DNA of 64,000 bases. Source: Phellopilus nigrolimitatus. Its lineage: Eukaryota; Basidiomycota; Agaricomycetes; Hymenochaetales; Hymenochaetaceae. The first letter of the stretch is position 1; each line of letters opens with the position of its first letter. A program made the translations under genes and the position numbers. The notes beneath the pieces are model-generated. The model saw only the letters and a program-made list of their open reading frames with translations. It did not search any database and was not told the origin of the DNA. The stretch spans positions 1-64,000 of the forward strand of contig JAJOHG010000064.1 in NCBI GenBank assembly GCA_021029095.1, written 5' to 3'. Shown piece by piece: positions 1 through 12,443 of the stretch.

Positions 1-698
1 TCTCTGTCGCTCCGTTTTTACTCGGGAATATGAGCGGGACGAGCCTCAACCCGATTTGGAACAATTCGCTCTGGCATGTCAGTCATCAATTCCATCTCCA
101 TATATTCAGTCGCATTTCAACCTCTTTAACAACATTACACATTACAGGTGACAACTTCGGCATTCTGGAACTTCAACACGACCTTTTCTGAAAAGCAGCA
201 GATCTATGGAAAGTTAAGTAAGGGCATGGACCCGGTAAGGAACATAACGCCAGGCTCCGGTGCATATCAGGTCTGTATTTTCGTGTAAATATTCTCACCA
301 AAGGTTAATTCATACTTTACATTTCGTCTCGGTACCAGAACGAGGCCGATGTCTTTGAGCCAAACCACGAAGGTGATTTTGAATTGACGTCAGCGCAAAA
401 ATATATGACTCACGAGACTTTTCGTAGAGTCTTACTGGGGCTCGAATATGAGACATTGCTCGCCATTAAGAACAAGTAGTAAGTAGAGCTTCTCGAGCGA
501 AAAAATATAGAGGAGCTTACCGTATGTCGACTTTTAGCGATCCTGACCATCTCCTCGACTGCTGGCACTGTGGTAATTCATAATGCTTTGATTCCTCAGC
601 TGCGATGTGATGCTGATTATTTGAATATAGTCGGCTGGAAGGGGCCTACAGATCCGAGATTCCGGTGTTATATGCCCGAGTCTCTTGTTCGCATTTGA
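1..698 (+). CDS. Berberine-bridge-like FAD oxidase, 3' part, with one frame shift
   Basis: This is the C-terminal part of an FAD-linked oxidase of the berberine bridge / 6-hydroxynicotine oxidase family; the gene starts upstream of the window. By eye the exons read NMSGTSLNPIWNNSLWHV, then [13 protein letters not shown] with PVRNITPGSGAYQ, then NEADVFEPNHE, then LLAIKNKY, DPDHLLDCWHC and VGWKGPTDPRFRCYM, ending with TGA at 696-698. Each block matches the neighbouring minus-strand paralogue at 961-3759 in the same order and with the same intron positions. The block SYWGSN-ETLLAIKNK is in two frames, needing one extra base near 447, so the copy is either slightly broken or contains a sequencing error. 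Such enzymes are usually secreted and oxidise alcohols or amines; the substrate is unknown. Confidence 0.75.
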
Positions 699-960
699 AG
701 AACAAAATGGGATTTTTTACTCTGACTTAATGAACGATCAATCGGACTTTTTTGTGTTTGTGTATTTCATTACGTGGATAGACGGTGATCTCGATCAATT
801 TCATAGGATGTCTTTTACTCGAGAACCGGTCTATTGCAACTTATAATCGAACTTCAAAATGGAAGACTGTGGTCATGACCTGCATCAACATTCGCTCTTT
901 ACGGTCCATTGAAATTTACCCATCACACGTTCGGATGAGATCCAAAATATGACAATTGTT

Positions 961-3759
961 TTAGACCAACTCCTTCGGGATGTAGCACTGGAATCGCGGA
1001 TCTACTTCCCCTTTCCAGCCAACTGTAACAAATCAGAGAAGAACCCTTATTAGGCGTGAAGAAGAAAACAGCTGACCGCATTGCCAGCAATCCATGACAT
1101 GATGTGGATCGCTGCCCCACAAGTTAAAGGTTAATAATATAATATTTTACAACTGCGTACTATTTCTTCTTGATAGCGAGAAGCCTGTCGTAGTTCGATC
1201 CCCAGAATGATTCTAAAACGGGATGTCAGAAAGATGCGTGGAAGTGCGACAGGTTTGTACCTTGGAAGTTCGGTTCATATACGTCCGCTTCATTCTGTGC
1301 AATAACCATTCGATGAGCTAGCAAGATCAGACTGTGACGTCAACGACCGAGGACTTGACCTGGTAAGCGCCCGATCCGCGCGTAATGTTCCTTACGACAT
1401 CCATATTATTGGTAAGACTTGAATATATCTGTACGCGCTCGTCGAAGGTCGTGTTGAAGTTCCAGAAACTCGACGTCGTCACCTTCGAAATCAACATAAT
1501 GGTTATTTGGTTCAAAGGATAAGGGAAACCGGTTAAACGTACGTGCCACATGGAATTTCTCCATGCCGGAGTGACACTGGTCTCTCCCTTGTCGTCTAAC
1601 AGCAATGGTGTCGTTTGGAAGAATATCGGGAGAGTTTGGCTATTTGAAGCAACGAGGTGTGCGTCCACGAGTTCCGCCCGAGACTCGTTTGTAGCGAAAT
1701 TCGCTACAGGAATAAGGCGCGACGCGGCTGCAAATGGGAGGCCAACAGGCTACGAAAAAACGTAGAGAAAGAGTCACGATTATGATAATTGAACTCAAGC
1801 ATATGACGCACCACTTCACTTGTAACGAGATATTTCAGGAAAAAGGAAAAATACGATGGCTCGACGGTATGTGTGAAAGTGCCATTAAACTCCTTCGTGA
1901 CGAGTTCTTGCACGCCTTGCATAGCAGCTACGGCAGCAGTCTCATTCAGAAGCGGATTTGTGAAGATAAACCCAGAATTGGGCTTTTTCGAGAGAAGAAA
2001 TGTAAGAAAGGTCTGTTTAAAGTTTTCAGGGGAGTGCGACTCACGAATATAAATCCACCCCAGCCTAGACAAGGATGAAAACATTATAAAGAGGCGTGTG
2101 AAGATGGAACCGAGCCTCAAACATACCGGCATTGGAAAATTCGACAGCATTAGCCGCCATGAAGCCCAACCACTTCCGCTGCAGGTCGATATTGGTTTTA
2201 AGATTCTCTGCTGTTACAAGGAAGCTTTTTTAGATATCCAATAAGATTAGCCAGTTGTTTTTGACAATGAAGAAAGACAAGATATTTTCCGAAAGGACTT
2301 ACGCAGGAAGTTGCATCTTAGGCAGCGCCAGTGTCGTCACCTTCGTAACAACTCCGAAAGTGCCGCCCCCTCCGCCTCGAAGTGCAAAGAAAAGGTCTGT
2401 GTTCTGAAACTTGTTTGCAGTAAGGACTTGTCCTATTGGAGTAACTACTTCGATCTCGAGCTGATCACAAACAAATCTTAGATCAACATCCACCAAAGCC
2501 GAGAAGTTAAAAATGACCTACAAGTCGGTCAACAAAAAGGCCAAAAACGTTCGTCAGTATACTGTGGCCACCACCCTATTTCATCTAATTAAGACAGTTA
2601 ACGTTCTGCGTGGAATTGTAGTTTACCATAAGATATCCTCCTGCGACACCGACGGTGGGATCTGCGCCTCCGGGGACAGTTAAGTTGAGTGCATCAGCGA
2701 ACTCATACAACGCAAGAGTAGCAACCCCAGCCTGAAAGAATTGGGACTCAGGAATATCCAGAAGAGTAGAATGTGCCTACTCACACCCATAGTTACAGCA
2801 GGCAGGCTCTCATTGTCTGTGCTTCCGACAGGCTTGAACTGCTCGTTATAGGACAACTAATATTCGAATGCATTTTTCAATGAAGACAAGTAAGATAGCA
2901 GATAGTAGAACGGGTGCTGACCGACTTGAGATTATGCGTCTGCGATCACAAAAGTTGTTCAGTATATTTTTATTTAAAAAATGGATCACAATCGGCGCAC
3001 AAATAATGCCAGCGAGTTTGGTGCGCTGCTCCGTCCTTTGTAGTCATGCTAGAACATGAATTACATTGAGCATTTTCGCGAAGTCAAATACAACGAGTGT
3101 CATTTAAAGACTGGACACTCACACCAGTGTTCTTTACAACAAGGGTCACTCCTGTGCTGGTTGCAAACTCAAGTCCGGCGATAACGTCGTCTGTATCCAG
3201 CACGTCGATCTTAAAAGAATTTGGCAATGAGATCTCAACATATCTTTAGATATCCCGCGCTCACGTAGTACGAAGGAATGCTACCCTGCGAGCACATTTG
3301 CGGTGGGTTGAATGCAAGCGTGTTGTTAGGAGCTGACGAGTCTAGAAGACACTGTCCAGAAGTGGATTGGCATGTCTCCCATTCTGTCTGTAACGCAAGA
3401 ATGAATGCAGCGATTTAGCAGTAAAGAACTAAAGCTTCAAAGAACCTACGTTCATGTACGATCCGAACATCTCTAGTCGGAATGCTGCAGAAATGCATCT
3501 TCAGAGATTTAGTCTGACTCATTCGAGCTGTGTCGCACGTACTCCTATTTATGTAGTTCTCTTCCACAATAGCACAGTCGCTAGCCTGGAAAGATCCACT
3601 CGTGTCATTGGCGTCGCGAAAGCATGGCCGAGCGAACGGGATTCCAGTAAAGAGACGACCGTGGACAGTCCGGTTGAGCCTTGCCCAATCGCTCGTATGC
3701 AGCACTGCGGCTGACGTGGATGCATAGAAGAGGACAACTTGGACAAGCGAGAGCTTCAT
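961..3759 (-). CDS. Secreted berberine-bridge-like FAD-linked oxidase
   Basis: This is a full-length FAD-linked oxidase (FAD_binding_4 plus BBE C-terminal domain) that is convergent with its paralogue at 1-698. The start at 3759 gives [19 protein letters not shown], a likely signal peptide; an in-frame start further up would precede the signal. It is followed by [20 protein letters not shown], the FAD-binding stretch [19 protein letters not shown] (the His is the expected covalent FAD site), [45 protein letters not shown], and the BBE tail [60 protein letters not shown]. At least ten short introns are needed. The Cys expected before PTVG for a second flavin bond is Asp here, so probably only one covalent link forms. 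The substrate is not predictable. Confidence 0.85.
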
Positions 3760-4887
3760 GGTTCCTACTGTAGCGATCCTAGGCTCAAGCACATGTGCTG
3801 CTAATTTTGAGGGAATATGGCATATTTGTACCCATAGCCTCAGGAACAGACCAAGAATTTCATCATAAAATGATGAAAGGTCTGATGTCTTGCCTCAAGC
3901 GTTTCGGTGATATACGCCTGTGACCTGCAGGACGTGGAAAGAGGTCAGGTATTTCTGTATAAAAGCATTATACTAGCGCTCACCTGCCATTACGGTCTCT
4001 AAGAAACCGTCCAAGCCATGCGAACCCCGAGCATCCCATGACTTCATTTTCAAAAGAAGTGGGTTTACCTAGCTAGGCTTCAATGTCTTGTCACACAGTG
4101 AGATCAAGAAAGACAGTGCCCTGCATTCCATACCACGATTTCTGTTTGTAAATCAGTCAGGGCGAAGTAGAATTGCTCGTTATGTCGGTGTTCGCTTTGC
4201 GATGGAAAGGGAACCGGAACGAATCAACTTCATCGGCAAAGTCTCGATTTAAATCGGGGAAGCTGACCTGGGGAAGTACGTCACCAGACTAGACTTTCAT
4301 TCCAGCTGAAACAAGCTGCGATCGAGGAACATATTCACCTCGCGCCTTTTGCGGGATTCGATGATAGGCGACATGCTTGGTGCGAAGATCCAAGACTAAA
4401 CAAATTCATCGTGCGCCTAAGTGTCGAGTAGGGAGACAATCAGAGTAGTCTCAGACCCTAGCATCCCGGTCGCGTAGTCAAGCAAAACTCAGGGCATCCT
4501 CGAGGTCTGATAGTAACATCTCAAAGTTTTCGCTGTTCAGAGGCATCCTGCGAGTCGATTCGCAAGCCACAACCTAATCAATTGACACGTGGATTTCTCA
4601 CCTTCTTTGCCGAGAATGCCGAACCTGACGTGGCTGGACAAATCCCGGCGTTGTCCGAAAGTAGGAAGTTCACTCACGAGCTGTGCTCATGCCTGGAACT
4701 GAAAAACGCTTCCTGATCTTTATAGATTTAGATATTGGACCACACGCCGTAGTCAAAAAGGACGCTTACTAATACTTTACTTTCCGAAGCTGATTTGTCT
4801 GAGGAACTGATGGGCAGCATGGCAGTACCGAGTCAACTATAAAAATGCTTACAGACAGTGCCCTCTGCTTTGACTACGACCTCAATA
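3760..4887. other. Intergenic, no recognised gene
   Basis: There is no long reading frame. Short minus-strand stretches (about 4150-4650) translate to coding-like pieces such as NFEMLLSDLEDALSFA and FPDLNRDFADEVDSFRFPF, but they are interrupted by stops. They could be a decayed gene that I cannot name. The 3' part should hold the promoter of the P450 that starts at 4888. Confidence 0.4.
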
Positions 4888-7443
4888 ATGGGTGTAAATT
4901 CTACTGATGTCGTTGCCGTCGTCGTCGCGCTCTCGACGATGTACTTGTTGAAGAGACTGCGGCTCCGGCGCTTGCTTCCTCCGGGACCATCCAGCGGGTT
5001 GTTCGGCAATCGCAGTCAGATACCTGCTAACGAGCCATGGAAGGCTTTTGCTGCATGGTCCAAGAAGTTCGGTCAGTCTCAAGCCATACTAGGCACATGT
5101 GAACCGTAGCTAAGTGTGCTTATAAACAGGATCGGTCTTTTCGTTTTACTTTGGATGGACACCAGTAATTGGCACGTACACGTGTCACACATGTAGCTTT
5201 AACAGAAGCTCATCGCTCTCCTTTTTCTTAAGTCGTAAACTCGGCGAAAGATGCCTACGAGCTTCTCGACAAACGAGGGGAGATATACTCAAGTCGTCCA
5301 CAATCCATTATGGGGTATAAAGATCTTTTCCTAATACTGAATCAGGGTTACTGACTATCCTCAGACAATTGATTCTAAGTGGAGACATGCGAGGATTGAC
5401 AATGCAATACGGAGAAAGATGGAAGCGTTGGAGGAAGGTACGCTGATTTGCTTAGAGAACTCAGGAGTATGTGGTACTATCGTGCTCGCAGCTACAGCAC
5501 ATCGGCATGGGTGGCAAGGCAGCCCAGGCCTACCGTCAATTTCAATCATTCGAGACGTGTGTCCTTCTGCGAGAACTAATGCAGGATGCGAATGCGTACG
5601 GTTTGCATTTCCGAAGGCAAGTACCGGGACTGAGCTTATATGCATGTCTTTGAAGAATCTGACAAGAAAGAACCTTAGATTTGCTACTTCCGTTGCTTTT
5701 GCTGTCAGTTATGGCAACAGGATACGGTCCGTGGATGAACAAGTTGTCGTTAAGAATGCCAAAGCTATGATTGGCGAGTCTAATGCATTCTTAGAAGGCG
5801 CTCTCACAGTGATATTAATCCTTGTTTATTTAGCATTTGATGAGTGCTTTTTCTTTGAGTTTATAAGTATTGAGTTGGATAATAATACGAATCGTTGAAT
5901 TCACGTAGTACCCAGTGGGTTCCTTTTACCCCTTCTTTTTGCCGTTTAGACTTTCTGACCTACACTTTGGTTTATGAAGAGTCCCTGGCAAATATTTAGT
6001 GGACTCCGTAAGTTTCTCCAGTATGCCGCTCAGGCATCATGACATTGACAACGCGTTTCATAAAGTGGCCAATTTTCCTCTGGCTACCGGTAAGTCGTGT
6101 CCATCACTTTATGAAAAGAATAAATTCCCTCAGACAATTGGCTTATTCTCACAGAAACCTCTGCAATGGTTCAGATGGGAGATGGAGAAAAGGAAGACAC
6201 TTGACATCGAGCTATACGTCGGCTGTCTGCGCAATGTGAAGCAAAATATGGCACTCGGGACGGCGAAGGAGTGCATGAGCGCACGCATGCTAGCATTGGA
6301 CTCGGTTAACGACTCGGAAGGCGCAGACGAGGTCGAGATGGCGTACGCCGCGTCCGCTCCATTCGCTGCCGGCGTCGGAACAGTGCGTGAACAGCCATAT
6401 TCCATCCATTCAGTTCTTTCCGCTTTGCTATATTCCACTTTATTGCGTTTTCTTTACGGACGCATGAACTGGAGTGACTAACAATGGAATTCCCTGGTCT
6501 TTTATCATAGGTTTCGGCTAGTCTGGAAGTATTTTTGTGTAAGCAACGTTTTCTTACTTTACTTTACGGAATTTTCGTCTGCAGACGTAGACGCTAACTC
6601 CCCTATGTCTATGCTTTCCTCGGTAAAGTGGCGATGCTGCACAATCCTGCATGCGCGAAGAAGGCACAGGTCGAACTGGATACAGTCGTCGGACGCGCGC
6701 GCATGCCGGACTTCGCCGATGAACCCATCTTGCCGTACGTCCGTGCGCTTGTGAAGGAGGTCATGCGGTCCGTCGTGCTATTTATGTACTTATTGTGTTG
6801 GTAGCGGCTGTCTCATTTCGAGCGTGAAGATGGCGGCCCATAGCACCAACGGGCGTCCCGCACGCCGTTACGCAGGATGATTACTACAATGGGTTCATCA
6901 TTCCCAAGGGCGCCACAGTCTACGCTAACATATGGTAAGAACAGTTATTTTTGTTTCCTTGGCGCGCTTATACCGGTCAATTTTGTTTTTGCCATGCCTT
7001 CTTCGATGCCAGCGCTATTTGCCAGGACCCCGGACTCTTCCCTGACGCGGAAGTTTTTCGCCCCGAGCGCTTTCTGGAGCCGACGAACAAGCAGCTGACA
7101 GACTTCGACATCCCATTTGGCTTCGGACGCCGCATATGCCCCGGCCAGCACGTCGCTGCGCAGTCCCTGTTTGTCGTTATCGCGAGGTGCGTTTTACGTT
7201 ATAGGCTAATAGAGCAGTTGTGTCGTCTTACACATTTGTTTATCTAGGATGTTGTGGGCGTTCAACATAGATTCTGAGGCAGGAGACAAGAGCGTACTGC
7301 CCGACGCATCAGCGTTCGTGGGCGGCCTCGTCAGGCGACCGCAGCCGTTCCGCTTAAGTCTGATTGCACGGAGCGAGGACGCCAGGAAGCTGATAAATGC
7401 CGCGGCTATCGATGCTGAAACGGAGCTCGAGGCGTGGAATTGA
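4888..7443 (+). CDS. Cytochrome P450 monooxygenase, copy 1
   Basis: This is a microsomal class II-type P450 with an N-terminal membrane anchor (VVAVVVALSTMYLLKRLRLR) and the proline hinge LLPPGPSSGLFG. The K-helix motif is EVMR followed by WRPIAPTGVPHAV, and the PERF motif is FRPERFL. The heme loop is FGFGRRICPGQHVA with its Cys ligand. The I-helix reads FAAGVGTVSAS, so the usual acidic residue before the Thr is Gly. About a dozen introns are inferred, including a GC-AG intron at 5617-5678 and a 24-base micro-exon at 6066-6089 (WPIFLWLP). The joins between about 5770 and 5985 could not be resolved. It is closely related to the P450 at 30292-32863, and in both cases a DUF6534 gene follows. The start at 4888 is the first ATG giving the anchor. 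The substrate is unknown. Confidence 0.85.
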
Positions 7444-8077
7444 TATTTGCATTTTCGCTACTCGGACTTTCTGGAGAGTGTGTGTAAAGTAACGAGCTCG
7501 TTTCTCACCTCTTCTTCTCGTCTCCTGTGGTGGATCAAATTGGGAGGTGCTCGGGTCAATGGTGTAGGGTCTTGGCTTCGGACTCTAGGGACCGATCAAT
7601 CACAAAGCGTATAAAGTGCGCTCAGATTCCTAAATGTGCATTCGTCTGTGATGCTGCGAGGCGATGTTCAATGACTATTGACATATACAAATAGAGCAAG
7701 TGCATGCTGTTCGCTCTGCGGCGTCCTCATGGCTGGCGGTTGACGCCGCGAGCTCTGACCGGGTTACACAACACATGGATCCGAAATCGCTATTTGTTGA
7801 ATGATTGTGATGTTTTGATTTCTCCGGGTAACCATGTTGCGTTTGGGTTATATACGGCCAGACACGGTATACTTAAGTACCATTTGGGCGCAAGCGCTCT
7901 CTTCTAAAACTCTTGCCATTATGAAAACGGCTGCAAATCTGGCATTTTAAGAATAGTAACTTCGACTCGCAGAGGTAAGCAACGCTCCTATATAGAACCT
8001 CGGACGTACATATAATTGGCGGAGGACTTGCCTCGTGTCAACCGCTAACTCATTGGGACTGCAGAACCGTCTTCGCT
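7444..8077. other. Intergenic, no gene seen
   Basis: This is the spacer between the P450 and the DUF6534 gene, both on the plus strand. I see no coding pattern; it presumably holds the terminator of the first gene and the promoter of the second. Confidence 0.4.
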
Positions 8078-10131
8078 ATGTCCGCAAGCAACTCGACTGT
8101 CGATGTTTCGATTATCGAGAACACGGTTGGCCTCCTGCAGCTCGGTGGATTCGCAAATTCGATGTGAGTGCAAGTGATGATGGTTGAGTTCCTAGTTCAT
8201 CTCAATTTCGATTTACCGCTGACCAATTATGCATGTTATACTTTACATTTTCTTTATAAGTCTGTATGGTGTCAACTGCGTTCAGGCATACACGTTCTAC
8301 CAACATGCAGACAAAATGAAGGATGACATTATTCTAAGGTCGCTTGTAAGTCTCGGCGAAACTTTTCCTAACTTTGGTCGACATAAGTGAATTACATGTT
8401 CATTAGGTCGGAGTTCTCTGGTATATCTATCAGCATTTCTGCTTTAAATTCATGTGATCTCAAATCTCTTGCAAAGGATATTGAACACCCTCCATGTCGG
8501 ATTCAATATCAAAACAGTCAATTTTTATCTGGTCAAGCATTTCAACGATGTGGGTGCTCTGGCTAATACCGATTGGTAAGTGGAGCGGAGTCTGCTATGT
8601 TTCATGCCTTTCTGAGCTTGTTCGATCTGTAGGAGTCTTGCTGTGAGTTCTGTAAATTGTTCTCGCATTTCTAGAATGCGCTCTGACTAGCGACTATTTC
8701 TGCGTTTAGTGCCAAACACTGCTCACGGTTAGTTTGTTTCTTTTTTTAATGAAGACAGCGGACTGACTGATCATCACATCAGATGATTTCCAACTTCCTC
8801 GTACGAATGTAAGTACCTGGCACACAAGTCCGTGCCCTAACCCCTGACCAAATTTTCACTTCTAGGTTTTTCTCGTACAGGATATGGATCAGTCAGTGGA
8901 CGTTTTTATACTCTGAAATTTCGGATTAATACTGATCTATTGGGTCCATAGTCAGCCGAGGGTCGTTTCTCGTTACGCTTCCAGTCGTGAGCTACGAGAT
9001 GACATTTATCCTCATAAGAGCCTTGTTCTCATGACTCGTTCCTTCGCAGGCTGTTCTCAGTTTTTTGAGCTTTAGTGAGTTTATTTGTAGACGCATGCTG
9101 TGGATTGGCGTGACTTACGATTGACTCGGTGTAGGTTTCGGAACGAGTAGGCATCTGTCACACCTTTCCATGCTCATGGTAATGCTTATTCTTATTCTTG
9201 ACAGCCTTTGCCGTTGAATCGTACGTGTGTTTGATTACCTGAGGCTATAAATAAATAGACCTATATTATACTCTACTCTAGGTTCATACACCGAACATTT
9301 GCAGCTATGCACGGAATCTCGGTTAGCAAGTCCTAAAGGACCATATGCCATTCCTGACTAATTTGAATAACGCAATTGTAGTGGCTGGTCTATGTACCGC
9401 TCGCAATTGCATCCGTCAGCGACATCTGCATGACCGGCGCCCTATGCTATTTCTTGTACACGAATCGTACCGGGGTTCGACGGTGCGTTTCTGAGCCTTG
9501 AATTTTTCCTGTTCATCTTGATTTGTGCTTCACGAGAACACTTTGCTGATCGCCTTTGGTTTTAATAGAACGGACTCGATCATCAATACCTTGATGGCAT
9601 ATTGTATCAATGCGAGTTTGTTGACCACATGCATTAACATTGCTTGCTTCGTTACAGTGCGTGGATTTTTTTTCCCCTTCCAACACGCTATCTGAGCTTC
9701 CGCATTTTATGCAGTTCTTGGCGCTCCCGAAAAACTACATATTTATGGCGATCTTCTTTTGCTCCTCGAAGCGTGAGCAGTCTCTTCATCCCCCTTTACT
9801 TTCAAACAGATGATAAAACTACGTTGCGCCATTTCTCGATTTCCTCGTCATGCAATCACATATAGTATACTTCTGCTCCCTCCTCGCGACGCTCAACGCC
9901 CGGGACACGCTGCGCGCAAGATCGACCGCCGTCTCGATGCCCACGCTCGGCGCGGCGCACCGCCTTGGTGCTGACCGCGGAATCGAGGAGGCGCAAACAA
10001 TCTCCACCGGCTTCTCGTCAGACCAGAAGGACTCGGTGCTCCCGATCGACATTTGCGTCTCGGTCTCGACAGGCACGGATTCGCGCACGCACGACGGCTC
10101 TATCTGCAGCGTCGGTAAAAGCCCGGGCTAG
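8078..10131 (+). CDS. DUF6534-type seven-helix membrane protein, copy 1
   Basis: This is a multi-pass membrane protein of the basidiomycete DUF6534 family, whose function is unknown. The N-terminus MSANSTVDVSIIENTVGLLQ leads into the first helix, followed by LYGVNCVQAYTFYQ and TLHVGFNIKTVNFYLVKHF. The family C-terminal domain is clear: ISWLVYVPLAIASVSDICM, LCYFLYTNRTGVR, SIINTLMAYCINASLLTTCI, then FLALPKNYIFMAIFFCSSKR and VYFCSLLATLNARDTLR, the typical LPkN and NSLLATLNAR signature. A hydrophilic cytoplasmic tail follows, with the stop at 10129-10131. About ten small introns are inferred and no frame shift was noticed. It lies downstream of a P450, an arrangement repeated at 30-36 kb. Confidence 0.8.
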
Positions 10132-10450
10132 TCTTCAGGACTGGCGACCCAGTCGTGCATATATATAGGCGCGATGCCTTTACTACTACCGATGTAGTTC
10201 TCATTTGGTACGGATAGCCTTGGTCGCAAAAGTTGAATCTAGAAGGCTCCGAGAGCCGGCCCAAGATTGCAATAGAGCTACAAAATATACATAGTGCTGT
10301 ACATTCTTAATTTATATCGGGTTGAGTCGAGGGTAATCAGACTTCTCGACGCGTACAAGAATAACAGGGCGGGCTAGGGGTGAGCGTGAATGCAGGGATC
10401 AACAATGCAGTGATTGGGGTTCACTTACACAGCCAAAAGAAATCCACGCA
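10132..10450. other. Short convergent spacer
   Basis: This is the spacer between the DUF6534 gene and the convergent alpha/beta hydrolase. I see no gene in it; it should contain both polyadenylation regions. Confidence 0.4.
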
Positions 10451-11965
10451 TCAGAGTTTACTGCTATGCCTGCTTCCTCCCGCCGAGGAAGCGCATCCCG
10501 CACCGCGCAGGATCTTGAGGACATGTCTGGCAAAAGCAGTCGGTGCGTCCTGCACGACCTGCATAACAAAAAAAGAAAACGAGCTCAATCCAGATAGACG
10601 AAAAAGTGTAAGAAGTGTCGGCGTACGTTGTGGCCGGCGCCGGGGATCTTGAAAACCGATACGAAGCGCTGGAACTTGCTGTTCGTGAATCGCACGAAGT
10701 CGGCTCCGGACGGACTGCGTGAATCGAATGATCAGTACGCATTCATGTTCAACCAAAGATCCAGGAAGGGCTGATACAAGAACGCACCAGAAGGGGCTCT
10801 CCGCGCCGAACACCACGTGCACGGGGAGGACGCGCGTGAGCGCGGGCAAGCTCTCCAATGTCCGCCGCGGCTCGTCGGCGTTCGCGTACGCGTCGCTCTC
10901 CTGGAGCTTCGTGCAGCTCAGTGTGAGACCGCCCGCTTTCAGGTCCGGGTAGAGGAGGGTGGGGAGGGGGCGCAAACCGTGTTCCTGCAGCGAGCGAAAA
11001 TTCTAATCGTCAGGCACATGAATGTTGAGCCATAGATAGACTACACTGACCTCGAACAGCACTAAGCAGCGCGGATCCCAGCTTTTCCAAGGCATTTTTT
11101 GAGAGAGTAACCGGTGCGCCTCGGCTCGCGAGGGCCAGACGTCCCGCCGGCGGAGCGCGGGCTCGACGAACCGCGCGGTGGAGAAGACGTCGCTGAACTC
11201 GACGCTATCATCGGCGGGCGGCGGGACGCCCACGGGAGTGGGCTCCGCGAGGATCAGCGTGCTGAAGGGCGGCGGCCGGGCGGGGGAGCGCGAGATGGTG
11301 GTGTTAGATGCGATTATGCTTTGAGATGATAAATCATTATTTGTTTGAGAAATTCGATACGAGAGAATTTGAGAGGAAGGCGAACCTTGCTATCACGCCT
11401 GCGGAGTGCCCGATGAGCACGAGTCGTCGCGGATCGGAGGCCTGGATGTACCCGCAGTCGAAGAGGGAGAGGATCGACTGGGCGAAATCTGAGCAAGCTG
11501 AAATACATTTAGAAAATCAATTATTTATTGAGTTCATTTTATTTTTGAGTTGCTATTTATAAAAAACGCACTTATGAGCCCGGGTTTGTCGAGCAGCTCT
11601 TTCTCGTTCACGACACCTCCCTCTCCGTGATTTGGACTGTCTACTGCCCAGGCTTCGACAACTTCGCAGCCACTATTAGGGGAGTCGAACTGGAGACGCT
11701 GCAAGTCCTCGAGGAACGGTTCCCATTGCTCTTTGTCTGCAAAGGTAAGATTCGGCGTTATCTACTGGTTGTTCATGTTCGTAGACGAGAACTGGTGGAT
11801 ACACTCACGCAATCCGGCACCGTGCGCCAAGAGAAGCACGATCGGTTCGCTTGTCGTGCTAGCTCTGGCAAGGGTGTAATGCTTTACTGGTATTTTCAGC
11901 TTTCGCTCGCCGATGTCACGCGCATCTAGTACGAAGGAGTGGGCTTGTAGCTTCAAGTCGGGCAT
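10451..11965 (-). CDS. Alpha/beta hydrolase with C-terminal SKL peroxisomal signal
   Basis: The start at 11965 gives MPDLKLQAHSFVLDARDIG. The alpha/beta hydrolase fold follows: IVLLLAHGAGLR (oxyanion strand with HGAG), a conserved AWAVDSPNHGEGGVV loop, and the nucleophile elbow RRLVLIGHSAGV (G-H-S-A-G, catalytic Ser). Later blocks are LILAEPTPVG, the lid helix region, VHVVFGAESPF (acid strand) and a GAGHN segment that supplies the catalytic His. The last residues are GGSRHSSKL and then TGA, a canonical PTS1. This matches the arrangement of the yeast peroxisomal lipase Lpx1 and of MpaH-like acyl-CoA hydrolases, so an ester or acyl-CoA hydrolase in peroxisomes is likely (inference). Five to six introns are inferred. 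Confidence 0.8.
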
Positions 11966-12443
11966 CGCAGATTTAAAAAAAAAATTGAACACAGGTTGTA
12001 GCAGCAGGTCAAGTACTAGGAGTTCGCGAGCAAGAGGGCGAGCATCGCGAGGCTGTTGAGATCTTGTTTGTCAAGTGCTTATTTGGCGTTGAGAACACCT
12101 AGTACGGTGTTAGTGAGTAGAAGCCTGAGACGGCTCTCGGTCACACTGATATCCGAACGTGTATAACATCTCCGTGAGTAAAAGTGCAGAGTGTGGATTT
12201 ATATAAGGAGACTCGAGCATGTTCGCAGCGGCATGCACGGCATTCCCGGGCCAAGCCGTGGATGTGAATGTGGGTCCCGGGCTGTCCCGGGCTACTCCGG
12301 AGGTCGAACAGGCCCTGAAATGGCATCCGTTTTCCACGGTCAAAAGAGGAAAAGGTGCGCGTCAATAGCCCATCGTCATCAACGTCTCCCTGTCTCCTTC
12401 CTCCACCTCATTTGCTCTGTCGAGCCTGTTCGCGTCGTCGACG
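11966..12443. other. Divergent promoter region
   Basis: This is the shared upstream region of the hydrolase (minus strand) and the E2 succinyltransferase (plus strand). It contains a C/T-rich stretch before the plus-strand start. No gene is recognised. Confidence 0.4.
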
